This document shows, in pieces, positions 54,309-63,555 of a stretch of 64,000 bases of DNA. Under the pieces are notes generated by a model. The model did not search any database. It was not told the origin of the DNA and worked only from the letters and a program-made list of their open reading frames with translations. A program made the translations under genes and the position numbers. Position 1 is the stretch's first letter, and every line of letters begins with the position of its first letter. The stretch is from Streptococcus suis. Its GTDB lineage: Bacteria > Bacillota > Bacilli > Lactobacillales > Streptococcaceae. The stretch is taken from assembly GCF_024509525.1 (NCBI RefSeq), contig NZ_JAMWEM010000011.1, forward strand, positions 1 through 64,000, read 5' to 3'.

Positions 54309-55193
54309 TTATACCTCTCCAACTTCCCTACGGACAAAGTGATTTGGTGCAACCTCTACCCACTCAGCTTCCGTCGAAAATTCAAAATCCAACTGTGCAT
54401 GCGTTGCTTCTTGTAATTCCCTTCTTGCCTGAAGCGGATCCAGACTAAGATTTGCAGCCAATAGATAGCGCGTATAGGGATGGTGAGGATTCTCAAAAAT
54501 AGCTGCCGCCGGGGCCACTTCTACTAACCTCCCCTGATACATCACCGCAATACGATTAGCAAACTTACGGACAACATTTAAGTCGTGGGAAATAAACAGG
54601 TAGGACAAGGCAAATTCTTGCTGTAAATCTGATAGTAACTTCAAAATAGTCGCCTGAATGGATACATCTAACGCCGATGTCGGCTCGTCACAGACTACAA
54701 ATTGGGGATTCGCCACAACTGCACGAGCAATACCGATCCTCTGTCGCTGGCCTCCGCTGAATGCCCTAGGGCGTTTATGAACATCTTGTCCCTTTATACC
54801 AACCCTTTCTAACATAGCTAAGGCTCGTTCTTCTGCCTCCGATTTTGGCAGACGGAAGAGTGGCTCTTTGACCAACTCTAAAGCAGATAGGTGAGGATTG
54901 AGAGAGGAATACGGGTCTTGATAAATGACCTGTAATGCTTGACGCCTCAAATCTGTATCTGTCAAACCATCGTAGCTGATAGCACCTGCACTAGCAGTTT
55001 CTAATCCCAACAAAATTTTGGACAGGGTTGACTTCCCGCTACCAGACTCCCCCACCAAACCTAAAGTTTCTCCCTTGTAGAGTGTGAGACTGACATCTTG
55101 AAGAGCCTCAATACGTCGTTCTTTACCTAGAAAAGATTTTTTTCGATAGGTTTTACTAATATCTTCCAAACGCAATAATATCTCTTTAGCCAT
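54309..55193 (-). CDS. Peptide ABC transporter ATPase, OppF/DppF type
   Basis: A 294-residue ATPase. Walker [14 protein letters not shown]-loop QVIYQDPYSSLNP, signature FSGGQRQRIGIARAV, Walker B FVVCDEPTSALD, H-loop ISHDL. The C-terminal extension after residue 230 (NPHHPYTRYLLAANLSLDP) is the oligopeptide domain, but the Cys cluster of many OppF proteins is absent. It overlaps the end of the OppD-type gene by eight bases. It is last in the operon. Confidence 0.92.
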   Translation of the reverse strand: MAKEILLRLEDISKTYRKKSFLGKERRIEALQDVSLTLYKGETLGLVGESGSGKSTLSKILLGLETASAGAISYDGLTDTDLRRQALQVIYQDPYSSLNPHLSALELVKEPLFRLPKSEAEERALAMLERVGIKGQDVHKRPRAFSGGQRQRIGIARAVVANPQFVVCDEPTSALDVSIQATILKLLSDLQQEFALSYLFISHDLNVVRKFANRIAVMYQGRLVEVAPAAAIFENPHHPYTRYLLAANLSLDPLQARRELQEATHAQLDFEFSTEAEWVEVAPNHFVRREVGEV

Positions 55194-56037
55194 GAGTCAG
55201 CTCCCTTCGAACAAAATGAGTTTCTGAAACAGCTACCAATTCCGTCTGACGTGGCTCTTCTGCCTCGCTATCAACCGAAACGTCCAACTGTGCTGCTTGG
55301 AGCAGGGATTGGGTATAAAAATGAAGCGGACGATAAAAGATATCCTCAACAGTTCCCTGCTCTACAACCTGGCCTTGTCGCATTACCACCACCGAGTCAC
55401 ATAGACCTGCAATGACACCGAAATCATGACTAACAATAACGACTGTCAAATCCAAAGATTCCTGTAGTTTTTTTAGCAAAGCCAGAATTTGTGCTTGGAT
55501 GGTTACGTCCAAAGCCGTCGTTGGCTCATCTGCAATCAGCACTTCAGGCTTAGCCAATAACGCCATAGCAATCATGATACGCTGCCTCATTCCACCTGAA
55601 AACTCAAATGGGAATTGATGCAATCGTTCCTCTGGATTGGCAATTCCAACCCTATGAAGCATAGATAAAATTGTTCGCTCTCGCTCATCTTTTGCCAGTC
55701 CTGGCTGAAAACGGGCAAGCACTTCTTCCAAATGAAAACCAATTGTTCTCAATGGATTGAGGGAGGTCATGGGGTCTTGAAAAATCATGGCAATCGGCAA
55801 AGACTGTCCCAAATCCACAACCTGTCCTTTATACTGAAATGATGAGTAACTATTTCCTAAATTCTCCGGTAGTATTCCTAGAATTGACTTCATAGTCAAA
55901 CTCTTACCACTACCTGACTCACCGACAATTCCCACTATTTTTCCCTTAGGAATCTCAAGACTCACGTCCGTGACCAATTCTTGACGGCCGTATTTACTTT
56001 CCTTCCAAATCGTCAACCCTTGTAAACTAAGACTCAT
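55186..56037 (-). CDS. Peptide ABC transporter ATPase, OppD/DppD type
   Basis: A 283-residue ATPase with Walker [14 protein letters not shown]-loop [13 protein letters not shown], signature [15 protein letters not shown], Walker [12 protein letters not shown] and the H-loop [20 protein letters not shown] is the oligopeptide-transporter C-terminal piece. The frame is open from GTG 56046, but AAGGAG lies before ATG 56037 (MSLSLQGL), just after the permease stop. Both ATPases appear intact. Confidence 0.92.
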   Translation of the reverse strand: MSLSLQGLTIWKESKYGRQELVTDVSLEIPKGKIVGIVGESGSGKSLTMKSILGILPENLGNSYSSFQYKGQVVDLGQSLPIAMIFQDPMTSLNPLRTIGFHLEEVLARFQPGLAKDERERTILSMLHRVGIANPEERLHQFPFEFSGGMRQRIMIAMALLAKPEVLIADEPTTALDVTIQAQILALLKKLQESLDLTVVIVSHDFGVIAGLCDSVVVMRQGQVVEQGTVEDIFYRPLHFYTQSLLQAAQLDVSVDSEAEEPRQTELVAVSETHFVRRELTHG

Positions 56038-56042
56038 ACACT

Positions 56043-56876
56043 TCACTCCTTCTCCTCTCTCAAACTATCTCGAATCAAATCCCCAATATTATTAAAAGAA
56101 TAAATGGTCAATAAGATAAAGATTCCTGGAAGGATCGCCATATGCGGAGCACTTTGCAAGGTCGACTGGGCATTTTGCAACAGACTCCCCCATGATGCTA
56201 ACGGTTGTTGTATACCAATCCCTAAAAAACTAAGAGCTGATTCCGTCATAATAGCAGAAGAAATACTGGTGGAAGCCGCCACAATCAACATAGGGAGAAT
56301 ACTTGGTAGAATATGCCTTCTAATAATTTGCAGCGGACTGACACCGATAAATCGGGCATAGGCAACATAATCGTAAACCTTGGCAGATTGTGTTTCAGCC
56401 CGTAAGAGTCGCGCAATGCTCATCCAAGAAAACCCTCCGATAACAAGTACAATTGTCGATAGACCCGGCTTTAAAAATACACTCAAAACAATAACCAAGA
56501 CCAGCCACGGTATCGAAGACAGCACATCCACCAAGCGCATTAAGACACCATCAATTCGACCACCAAAATAGCCCGCACTAATGCCGACCAAACTGCCAAT
56601 TGTCACCGTTGCCAGCATGGCTAAGAGTCCAACTAATAGAGAAATTCGTCCTCCATAAAGTACACGAATGAAATAATCACGCCCCACTTGGTCCGTCCCA
56701 AACCAATGCTCCCAGCTAGGTCCCTGGTTCATCTGACTCACATCTGTTTGATTGGGATCTAGGGGAAAAAGCGGAGCGAATAGAGAGAGTAGGACCAAAA
56801 GCACGACAAAGCCAACTGAAAAAAGATAGAGAGGAGATGTTTTTAATTCCTCTTTCAACCTATGTAAACTTGTCAT
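56043..56876 (-). CDS. Peptide ABC transporter permease, OppC/DppC type
   Basis: A 277-residue permease with the N-terminal OppC segment (FSVGFVVLLVLLSLFAPL) and about six membrane helices. The EAA coupling motif lies in YVAYARFIGVSPLQIIRRHILP. GTDQVGRDYFIRVLYGGR is the family marker. ATG 56876 has AAGGAG upstream and overlaps the stop of the OppB-type gene as TGATG. Confidence 0.92.
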   Translation of the reverse strand: MTSLHRLKEELKTSPLYLFSVGFVVLLVLLSLFAPLFPLDPNQTDVSQMNQGPSWEHWFGTDQVGRDYFIRVLYGGRISLLVGLLAMLATVTIGSLVGISAGYFGGRIDGVLMRLVDVLSSIPWLVLVIVLSVFLKPGLSTIVLVIGGFSWMSIARLLRAETQSAKVYDYVAYARFIGVSPLQIIRRHILPSILPMLIVAASTSISSAIMTESALSFLGIGIQQPLASWGSLLQNAQSTLQSAPHMAILPGIFILLTIYSFNNIGDLIRDSLREEKE

Positions 56877-57832
56877 CACTCTGCTCCTTTCCAAATTCTC
56901 GGGTCCACTAAACCATGCAGTATATCAGACAAGAGATTCCCTATAATCACCAAGGTTGCCGATAGAAGCATGACAGCCATAATAACCGGATAATCCAAAC
57001 TCTTCGTTGCTGCCGTCAAATAAGGACCAACCCCTGGCCAAGCAAAAATAGTCTCTGTAATTAAGGCACCGGTGACCAACATAGGCAGGGCCAAACCAAT
57101 TTGAGTGACAATCGGAACTAAAATATTCCGCAGAATATGTCGGCCAAAAATCTCACGTTTATTGGCCTGAAAAGCCTCTTGTACCGTCACATATTCCTTA
57201 CCACTTTCAATAATTGCCGCAGAACGAATATAGCGAATCAACTCTGGCATAAAGGCCATTATCAAGGTTAGATAAGGAAGGATAAAGTGCGATAGAAAAT
57301 CTACAAGATTTCCCTCCTGCCCCAAAGTATGCATTCCAATAAACTGAAACCACTGTAAACGATAGCCAAAAAAGTATATCAAGAGCATGGCAAACCAAAA
57401 GGTCGGCACTGCAATCCCTAGAGAAGCAAAGCCATCAATGACACGATCCAGCCACTTTCCTCTTTGAGAAGCTGCCATCAATCCCAAGACAATCGCTAGC
57501 ACTAAAGCTGTTAGGTATGACGGCAAGACCAATAACACAGTATTAGGAATCTTCTCTGCCAAGTCTGCCGCGATACTATGCTGACTCAAGAGCGAGTTGC
57601 CCAATTGACCAGACAAAATCTGTTGAAGCCAGATACCGTATTGTATGAGAAAGGGCTGATTCAAACCATTTCTTTCTTTTAACAAATCAATCTGCTCCTG
57701 AGTCATATTAGGCGTTGTCATGGAATCAATCACATCGAAAGGAGCCACATAGATTAGGGAAAACACAATAAAGGAAATCAATAGTAGCAAGGGAATCGCC
57801 TGCAAGATTCTTTTGATAATATACTTGGTCAT
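56876..57832 (-). CDS. Peptide ABC transporter permease, OppB/DppB type
   Basis: A 318-residue permease with six membrane helices. It begins MTKYIIKRILQAIPLLLLIS, the family start, and the EAA region is YVTVQEAFQANKREIFGRHIL with ITETIFAWPGVGPYL following. GGAGG stands before ATG 57832. A hairpin separates it from the binding-protein gene upstream. Confidence 0.92.
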   Translation of the reverse strand: MTKYIIKRILQAIPLLLLISFIVFSLIYVAPFDVIDSMTTPNMTQEQIDLLKERNGLNQPFLIQYGIWLQQILSGQLGNSLLSQHSIAADLAEKIPNTVLLVLPSYLTALVLAIVLGLMAASQRGKWLDRVIDGFASLGIAVPTFWFAMLLIYFFGYRLQWFQFIGMHTLGQEGNLVDFLSHFILPYLTLIMAFMPELIRYIRSAAIIESGKEYVTVQEAFQANKREIFGRHILRNILVPIVTQIGLALPMLVTGALITETIFAWPGVGPYLTAATKSLDYPVIMAVMLLSATLVIIGNLLSDILHGLVDPRIWKGAE

Positions 57833-57851
57833 CTTTCCTCCAAAAACTCGG

Positions 57852-57877
57852 AAAGACTGGCACTTTGTCCAGTCTTT
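57852..57877 (-). terminator. Attenuating hairpin between binding-protein and permease genes
   Basis: AAAGACTGG (57852-57860) pairs with CCAGTCTTT (57869-57877). The T-run after it on the minus strand is broken (CCGAGTTTTTGG), so some read-through is likely. Such a hairpin commonly leaves more mRNA for the binding protein. Confidence 0.65.
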
Positions 57878-57880
57878 ATC

Positions 57881-59443
57881 CTATTCAATCGTTAATTTTG
57901 AAGGGTCTTCGAAGGTATAGATTGGGATCAATCCTGCTTCTTCAACACCCTGTACTCGATTATTAACCGCCAAAATCTTCTTGTTGTCTACAATCGGGTA
58001 AATCGCCGCTTCATCCGCTAAGGTCGCTTGTAAATCATCATAGATAACTTGACGTTTTTCTTGATCCAACTCCACTGCTCCAGCTTCAAACAGACTGTCC
58101 ACTTTGCTCGATTGCAGTTTGAAGTAATTGGAAGCTCCACCTGACTTAAAGAGACGAGCATATTGGTCTGGATCATTCCCCATAATATAGCCACCTAGGA
58201 AGAGGTCATAGGTTGTAGAGCCTTCTTTCTTCAACTCTGTGAAAAGGGCTGTTGAGTCTCCGCCAGCTAACTCCACAGTAACACCAATAGCTGCCAATTG
58301 TTGTTGAATCAATGTGGCTTGCAAGGTCTGTGCAGCATCGGTTGAATTATAACCCAAATTGATGGTCAAATCCGTAACACCAGCCTCAGCCAAGAGTTTC
58401 TTAGCAGTTTCGACATTTTGCTCATACTTCTCGACATCTTCTGTTACATAAGGATTGGCAACAGGAAGGAAAGAATAAGGTGTCTCATAGTATTCTTTAT
58501 CAAGGTAGGCAGCCTGGTTCATCTCATCCTTATTCAAAGCATAGAGAAGAGCTTGACGAACACGTACGTCTTTTAGTTCCTCTGTCGAAGTATTGAGGCC
58601 AAGATAGCCGATACGGTTTTCAGTATAGGCGTAAGTGGTAATGGTATCAGTATCTAGATCTTGGATATCCGAAGGTAGTACGAAGGCCGCATCTACTTCT
58701 CCTGTTTGAAGCGCTACTTTAGTCGTATCTGCACTTTCAATAATACGAAGGACTAAGTTTTTAATAGAAGCTACATCTTTATAGTAATTTTTATTAGCTT
58801 CCAACTTGATATACTCACCACGTTTATACTCTACTAATTTGTAAGGGCCCGTTCCAACAGGACTATTGGCCAATTCTGCAACAGAAAAGTCCGCTTCATC
58901 TTCAAATACATGCTGTGGAATAATATAGGTCTCTGTTACAATATTGTCCAAGGCTGCTGCCGAAACTGCTGGTAAGACAAATTTGACAGTGTAATCATCT
59001 ACCTTTTCAAAACGTACTGGCTGACCGTTAATCCATAGACCATCTGCATTGCCATTTTCTTCCTTGACCTTTTGCTCATAGGTAAAAATGACATCATCAG
59101 CTGTAAATGCTTCTCCATCCGACCATTTTACATCTTGGCGAAGTTTGACTGTAATACTCAGGCCATCTGCTGCAATGTCATAACTTTCTGCCAATTCATT
59201 GACATAAGAACCATCTGCTTCAACACGAATCAGTGGTGAGTAAATAAAGTTGGTCAAGGTCAGTCCCCAACGATCACTCGTGTTGATTGGGTTTGTCGAA
59301 CTCGGATCGCCATTGATTGCGTAGGTAAAGGTATCCGTGCTAGCTCCTGCAGAAGAGCTTGTTGTTGAACTACTCGCAGAACAAGCTGCCAAGGTCAAGC
59401 TTGCTCCCAATGCAATGATGCCTGCTAACCATTTCTTTTTCAT
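57881..59443 (-). CDS. Peptide-binding lipoprotein (SBP family 5)
   Basis: A 520-residue extracellular receptor. The signal peptide ends in the lipobox LAAC (Cys21), followed by a Ser/Thr-rich linker. Family markers: YSPLIRVEADGSYVNELAES, KWSDGEAFTADDVIFTYE, PVGTGPYKLVEY and RVRQALLYALNKDEM. It would capture peptides for the permease and ATPases encoded downstream. Dipeptide, oligopeptide or pheromone preference cannot be read from sequence. AGGAGG precedes the ATG. A perfect palindrome overlaps the likely promoter. Confidence 0.92.
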   Translation of the reverse strand: MKKKWLAGIIALGASLTLAACSASSSTTSSSAGASTDTFTYAINGDPSSTNPINTSDRWGLTLTNFIYSPLIRVEADGSYVNELAESYDIAADGLSITVKLRQDVKWSDGEAFTADDVIFTYEQKVKEENGNADGLWINGQPVRFEKVDDYTVKFVLPAVSAAALDNIVTETYIIPQHVFEDEADFSVAELANSPVGTGPYKLVEYKRGEYIKLEANKNYYKDVASIKNLVLRIIESADTTKVALQTGEVDAAFVLPSDIQDLDTDTITTYAYTENRIGYLGLNTSTEELKDVRVRQALLYALNKDEMNQAAYLDKEYYETPYSFLPVANPYVTEDVEKYEQNVETAKKLLAEAGVTDLTINLGYNSTDAAQTLQATLIQQQLAAIGVTVELAGGDSTALFTELKKEGSTTYDLFLGGYIMGNDPDQYARLFKSGGASNYFKLQSSKVDSLFEAGAVELDQEKRQVIYDDLQATLADEAAIYPIVDNKKILAVNNRVQGVEEAGLIPIYTFEDPSKLTIE

Positions 59444-59513
59444 AGTTTTCCTCCTAAGTGATGTATGCCTGCTATTCTAACAAGATTTCTTGTCGGTGTA
59501 CAATATATAAAAT

Positions 59514-59527
59514 TTAAGTCAACTTAA
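59514..59527. promoter_or_regulatory. Palindrome over the -35 of the peptide transporter operon
   Basis: TTAAGTCAACTTAA is a perfect 6-2-6 palindrome. On the minus strand its centre provides TTGACT, a -35-like hexamer, followed 16 bases later by the weak TACACC. An operator overlapping the promoter is the simplest reading. Confidence 0.5.
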
Positions 59528-59720
59528 AAAATTTTTATCAGGCCTCTCTACTAAGGAAGAAATAGCTCCAACATTTCAAAACAGAATCTGGCGTTGATTA
59601 CCAAAATCCCAGAACTTTCAAATGACCTATTCCCCTCAAAATCTAGAAAACACCAAAATGGCACCTGACTACCTTCTAGCCTTCTAATAAAGTCGGCAGT
59701 CCACTGAACATTTAGACATG

Positions 59721-59961
59721 AAGAAAACCAGCTGCCGCTGGTTCTCATTTCCAACTTTCTAGTTTATTTGAATGTCTCCCAGACATTCGGAGAACCAACC
59801 TTTTAGTATAAAAAAGTGCTAGTATATTTTTCGATAAAAAATCAGCTACCGCTGGTTCTCATCTCCAACCTTCTAGGGCGTCCCACTATAAAGAAAACTG
59901 CCTACCGGCAGTTCCAATCTCCAACCTTTTAAACCAAAAATTGTCCTTATGGACAATTTTT
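59721..59961 (-). repeat. Tandem set of five terminator-like hairpins after yebC
   Basis: Read on the minus strand from the yebC stop: AAAAATTGTCC/GGACAATTTTT (59961-59936), AACTGCC/GGCAGTT (59913-59897), a CAGC/GCTG stem at 59856-59841, GAATGTCT/AGACATTC (59788-59770), and AACCAGC/GCTGGTT (59743-59726). Units 2, 3 and 5 are preceded by a conserved AAGGTTGGAGAT-like tail and followed by T-rich sequence, so they look like repeated copies of one terminator module. The rest of the 59444-59966 gap holds no gene I can support. Confidence 0.75.
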
Positions 59962-59966
59962 GTTGC

Positions 59967-60683
59967 TTAAAAGCCATCTACATTCGTGTAGATTTTTTGG
60001 ACGTCTTCGTCGTCTTCGAGGGCGTCGTAGAGCTTTTCAAAGGTTGCCAGGTCATCACCCTCAAGTGTGACTTCTGATTGTGGAATCATTTCAAGTTCCG
60101 TTACATTAAACTCTTCAATACCTGATTCTTTGAGTGCTACAATGGCCTTATGCAAATCAGTTGGTGCTGTGTAAACAGTGACTGTTCCCTCTTCTGCTTC
60201 TACATCATCGACTTCGACATCAGCTTCCAAGAGCAACTCGAAGATAGCATCCGCGTCATCGCCAGCAAAAACCACTACCCCCTTATTGTCAAACAAGTAG
60301 GAAACCGAGCCAGATGCTCCCATGTTTCCACCGTTTTTACCAAAAGCTGCACGGACATTAGCTGCTGTACGGTTAACGTTTGAGGTCAAGGTATCAACAA
60401 TCAGCATCGAACCATTTGGTCCAAAACCTTCGTAACGACCTTCTACGAAAGTCTCATCTGTATTTCCTTTAGCCTTATCAATGGCCTTGTCAATGATATG
60501 TTTTGGAACCTGTGCTTGTTTAGCACGGTCGATAACGAATTTCAGCGCCGAGTTCGTTTCTGGATCTGGGTCACCCTTTTTTGCTGCTACATAGATTTCA
60601 ACACCGAATTTGGCGTAAACTTTTGAGTTAGCACCGTCTTTTGCGGTTTTCTTGGCTACAATATTGGCCCATTTACGTCCCAT
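59967..60683 (-). CDS. yebC: YebC/PmpR family protein
   Basis: A 238-residue protein of the YebC family (formerly called a transcriptional regulator; some members act in translation of difficult peptide stretches). The start [20 protein letters not shown] is the family signature of the YeeN-like branch; [21 protein letters not shown] and [22 protein letters not shown] follow. The acidic end ([17 protein letters not shown]) is typical. AGGAGG precedes the ATG. It is closed by an unusual series of terminators. Confidence 0.92.
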   Translation of the reverse strand: MGRKWANIVAKKTAKDGANSKVYAKFGVEIYVAAKKGDPDPETNSALKFVIDRAKQAQVPKHIIDKAIDKAKGNTDETFVEGRYEGFGPNGSMLIVDTLTSNVNRTAANVRAAFGKNGGNMGASGSVSYLFDNKGVVVFAGDDADAIFELLLEADVEVDDVEAEEGTVTVYTAPTDLHKAIVALKESGIEEFNVTELEMIPQSEVTLEGDDLATFEKLYDALEDDEDVQKIYTNVDGF

Positions 60684-60782
60684 GGGGAACCTCCTACATT
60701 TTATAAAATCGCTTTATTATATCATAAATAGTGTAAATTGAAAAATGCTTTCACAGAGAGAGAAAAAGAGAGCCTAGCTCTC

Positions 60783-61571
60783 TTAATAATCTCTTTTCTT
60801 AATCTCATCAAAAATTGCAGGAATCAACACTTTCAAGTAAGTACCTTTCATTCCTAAAGAACGACTTTCGATAATTCCAGCACTTTCCAATTTTCTCAAA
60901 GCATTGACAATAACTGAGCGGGTAATACCAATACGATCAGCAATTACGGAGGCCGTCAATTGACCTTCACTACCATTCAATTCACCCAAGATTGCTACAA
61001 CCGCCTTCATTTCGGAATAGGATAGTGTATTGACTGCCATATTGACAGCTGCTCGCCGACGAATATTTTTTTCATCTTCCTCTCTCTGGAAATTAAGAAG
61101 CTGAATTCCAACAACTGTTGCTGCAATTTCTACCAAAATCAAATCATCCTCATGAAATTGCTCTTCGTTCCTCCAAATAATTAGAGTACCAAAACGAATT
61201 CCAGTCACATGAATAGGTGCAATCGTCGTCAATCCATTTGGATAGATAGCACGTGATTCAATAGGAATCGCTGTTAATTCACTTTCTACAGGGAGATTCA
61301 CCTGAGTATCGTAGACCTGAGCAACTGCTTTAACATATCCTTCTGGAAACTGCTTGCTTAAGAAGAATTCCTCAACACGGTCATTGTTTATTTTGTAATT
61401 CATGTGATAACCAAGAACTTCTCCCTCGCTATTAATAATACATGAATTGCAATCAATGATATCTGACAGATGTTCCGCAATAGTATTATACGGCAACTCT
61501 TCTGCGAGTTGTTCCTCAGAACGCTTAAGAATAGAAGTAATATTCCGCGTCTTTTCTAATAATGTCGTCAT
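60783..61571 (-). CDS. codY: Global regulator CodY
   Basis: A 262-residue regulator that senses branched-chain amino acids (and GTP in some species) and controls amino-acid metabolism, uptake and virulence genes. The N-terminal GAF domain binds Ile/Leu/Val; the C-terminal winged helix contains [20 protein letters not shown], the invariant recognition helix. Length and start [11 protein letters not shown] are standard. A good promoter and a near-consensus CodY box stand upstream, so autoregulation is likely. Confidence 0.97.
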   Translation of the reverse strand: MTTLLEKTRNITSILKRSEEQLAEELPYNTIAEHLSDIIDCNSCIINSEGEVLGYHMNYKINNDRVEEFFLSKQFPEGYVKAVAQVYDTQVNLPVESELTAIPIESRAIYPNGLTTIAPIHVTGIRFGTLIIWRNEEQFHEDDLILVEIAATVVGIQLLNFQREEDEKNIRRRAAVNMAVNTLSYSEMKAVVAILGELNGSEGQLTASVIADRIGITRSVIVNALRKLESAGIIESRSLGMKGTYLKVLIPAIFDEIKKRDY

Positions 61572-61600
61572 AGTTTCCTCTTTACATTGTAATTGCTTTC

Positions 61601-61629
61601 AGTATAACAAAAAAAAAGTAATATTTCAA
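61601..61629 (-). promoter_or_regulatory. Promoter of codY
   Basis: -35 TTGAAA (61629-61624) and -10 TATACT (61606-61601) with a 17-base spacer that includes a T9 run, giving a leader of about 25-30 bases. Confidence 0.82.
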
Positions 61630-61630
61630 C

Positions 61631-61645
61631 AATTATCAGAAAATT
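61631..61645. promoter_or_regulatory. CodY box upstream of codY
   Basis: AATTATCAGAAAATT (reverse AATTTTCTGATAATT) has one mismatch to AATTTTCWGAAAATT and lies one base upstream of the -35. Autoregulation of codY is known in other streptococci and lactococci. Confidence 0.7.
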
Positions 61646-61675
61646 ATCTATTGTTGCAAAAATATCAACAATTTA

Positions 61676-61700
61676 AAAGACTGGACATTTTCCAGCCTTT
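61676..61700 (-). terminator. Terminator of alaA
   Basis: On the minus strand AAAGGCTGG pairs with CCAGTCTTT (one mismatch) just past the alaA stop; a short T/A-rich tail follows. It separates alaA from codY. Confidence 0.7.
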
Positions 61701-61701
61701 G

Positions 61702-62916
61702 TTAACGTTTATATTGTTGTAAAAAACGGGTCATTTTTTCTTGAATTTCTGCCAATTCATCCACACGTGGCAGATAAACTATTCGGAAATGATCCGGATC
61801 TTTCCAGTTAAAACCACGACCATGGACTAAGAGAATTTTCTCCTGTTTGAGAAAATCCAAAACAAACTGTTCATCATCATCTACACGATACATCTCTCTA
61901 TCAATTTTGGGAAACACATAGAGACCAGCCTGCGGTTTAACTGCTGATAACCCTGGGATATCGTTGATAGCCTTCGTGATAAATTCTCGCTGTTCATATA
62001 GACGACCACCTGGAATCAGCAATTCATCTACCGACTGATAGCCTCCTAATGAAGTCTGTACAACTTGTTGCGCCAACACATTCGAACACAGCCGCATATT
62101 CGACAACATATTAAGACCTTCAATGTATCCCCTAACATGGCGCTTTGGTCCAGATAAAACCATCCAACCTACACGGAACCCACAAATACGGTGAGACTTT
62201 GATAAACCATTCATGGTGACTACAAACAAATCTGGAGCTAAGGTAGCAATTGGAATATGGACTGCTCCATCAAATATCATCCGATCATAGATCTCATCAG
62301 AAAAAATAATCAACTCGTTTTGCCTTGCTATTTCAACAATTTCCTCTAAAACTTCCTTAGGATAAAGAGCCCCAGTTGGGTTATTCGGATTGATAAGAAC
62401 CAATGCCTTCGTACGACTGGTAATTTTAGAACGCATATCATCCAAATCTGGATACCAGTTTGCCTCCTCATCGCAAACATAATGAACTGCCTGTCCGCCA
62501 GCCAGACTTACAGCTGCTGTCCAAAGAGGATAGTCAGGCATTGGAACAAGGACCTCATCCCCATTGTCCAATAATCCTTGCATGGACATGGTAATCAACT
62601 CACTGACTCCATTCCCCAAATAGATGTCCTCAATATCGACATTTGGAAACTTCTTTAACTGACAATATTGCATGATAGCCTTACGAGCAGAAAAAATCCC
62701 TTTGCTATTTGAGTATCCTTCTGATTTACGGGCATTGTGAATCAAATCATGAATAACCTCATCAGGCGCAGTAAAACCAAACTCTGCTGGATTCCCTGTG
62801 TTGAGTCGCAAAATCTGCTCGCCATTAGCCCGCATCCGCATTGCTTCTTCTAAAACAGGGCCTCTAATATCATAGGCAACGTGATCTAATTTCATGGATT
62901 TATTAAACTCTCTCAT
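61702..62916 (-). CDS. alaA: Alanine-synthesising aminotransferase, AlaA type
   Basis: A 404-residue class I/II PLP aminotransferase that makes alanine from pyruvate with glutamate. It resembles E. coli AlaA along its length: YDIRGPVLEEA, NTGNPAEFGFTAPDE, IYLGNGVSELI, VPMPDYPLWTAAVSL, INPNNPTGA and the PLP lysine in NGLSKSHRICGFRVGW. GAGGTGG precedes ATG 62916. It stands directly upstream of codY, an order seen in streptococci, with a terminator and the codY promoter in between. Confidence 0.92.
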   Translation of the reverse strand: MREFNKSMKLDHVAYDIRGPVLEEAMRMRANGEQILRLNTGNPAEFGFTAPDEVIHDLIHNARKSEGYSNSKGIFSARKAIMQYCQLKKFPNVDIEDIYLGNGVSELITMSMQGLLDNGDEVLVPMPDYPLWTAAVSLAGGQAVHYVCDEEANWYPDLDDMRSKITSRTKALVLINPNNPTGALYPKEVLEEIVEIARQNELIIFSDEIYDRMIFDGAVHIPIATLAPDLFVVTMNGLSKSHRICGFRVGWMVLSGPKRHVRGYIEGLNMLSNMRLCSNVLAQQVVQTSLGGYQSVDELLIPGGRLYEQREFITKAINDIPGLSAVKPQAGLYVFPKIDREMYRVDDDEQFVLDFLKQEKILLVHGRGFNWKDPDHFRIVYLPRVDELAEIQEKMTRFLQQYKR

Positions 62917-62980
62917 GAATCCACCTCGACTTTCTAATGCTCTTATTGTAGCCTAAATTTATAAAAATAACAAGAAATAC

Positions 62981-63009
62981 TTTACTTTTTCTATCAAGTA
63001 GCTTATAAT
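62981..63009 (+). promoter_or_regulatory. Promoter of the universal stress protein gene
   Basis: -35 TTTACT (62981-62986) and -10 TATAAT (63004-63009) with a 17-base spacer. Confidence 0.8.
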
Positions 63010-63067
63010 ATATATGTAGACAGAGTTGGTTCTACCTACTCTCCCAACAATGAAAGGAGTGTATACC

Positions 63068-63520
63068 ATGACTCAATCTTATAAAACAATATTAGTCGCA
63101 GTCGATGGCTCAATCGGTGCGGAGCTCGCTCTACATAAGGCTATCCATGTTGCCAAGCGTAATCAAGCCCGCCTTATCATCGCTCACGTCATTGATACCC
63201 GCGCCTTACATAATGTAGCGGCCTTCGATGCTTCTGTTTATGAAACATTAGAAAAAGAAGCTCAGAGTCTTCTCGCTACTTACAAAGAGCAAGCAATTGA
63301 AGCCGGTTTGACAGATGTGCGTGTGGTTATTGAAATGGGGAATCCTAAGACACTCTTAGCTCAGGATATTCCAAAAGAAACAGGTGCTGATCTAATGATG
63401 CTTGGGGCAACCGGACTTAATGCCTTTGAACGCTTGCTCATCGGCTCATCATCTGAGTATATTCTACGCCATGCCTCTATCGATCTCCTGATCGTTCGTG
63501 ATGAAAACAAAAGTCTCTAA
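63068..63520 (+). CDS. Universal stress protein (UspA family)
   Basis: A 150-residue cytoplasmic protein of the ATP-binding UspA class. It begins TILVAVDGSIGAELALHKA, and the ATP motif G-2x-G-9x-G(S) is seen in GATGLNAFERLLIGSSSEYI. Such proteins help survival under stress through poorly known contacts. The frame is open upstream, but GGAG lies eight bases before ATG 63068. It is monocistronic with its own promoter and terminator. Confidence 0.93.
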   Translation: MTQSYKTILVAVDGSIGAELALHKAIHVAKRNQARLIIAHVIDTRALHNVAAFDASVYETLEKEAQSLLATYKEQAIEAGLTDVRVVIEMGNPKTLLAQDIPKETGADLMMLGATGLNAFERLLIGSSSEYILRHASIDLLIVRDENKSL

Positions 63521-63525
63521 ACTTC

Positions 63526-63555
63526 AAATGACCTGAGTTCTTACCCAGGTCATTT
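63526..63555. terminator. Bidirectional terminator after the usp gene
   Basis: AAATGACCTG (63526-63535) pairs with CAGGTCATTT (63546-63555), T's following on the plus strand and A's on the minus. It also touches the stop codon of the convergent gene. Confidence 0.88.

Noticed and set aside
59721..59961. CRISPR array or tandem MITEs
   Set aside because: The units vary in stem sequence and spacing but all form hairpins with T-tails, which fits terminators.
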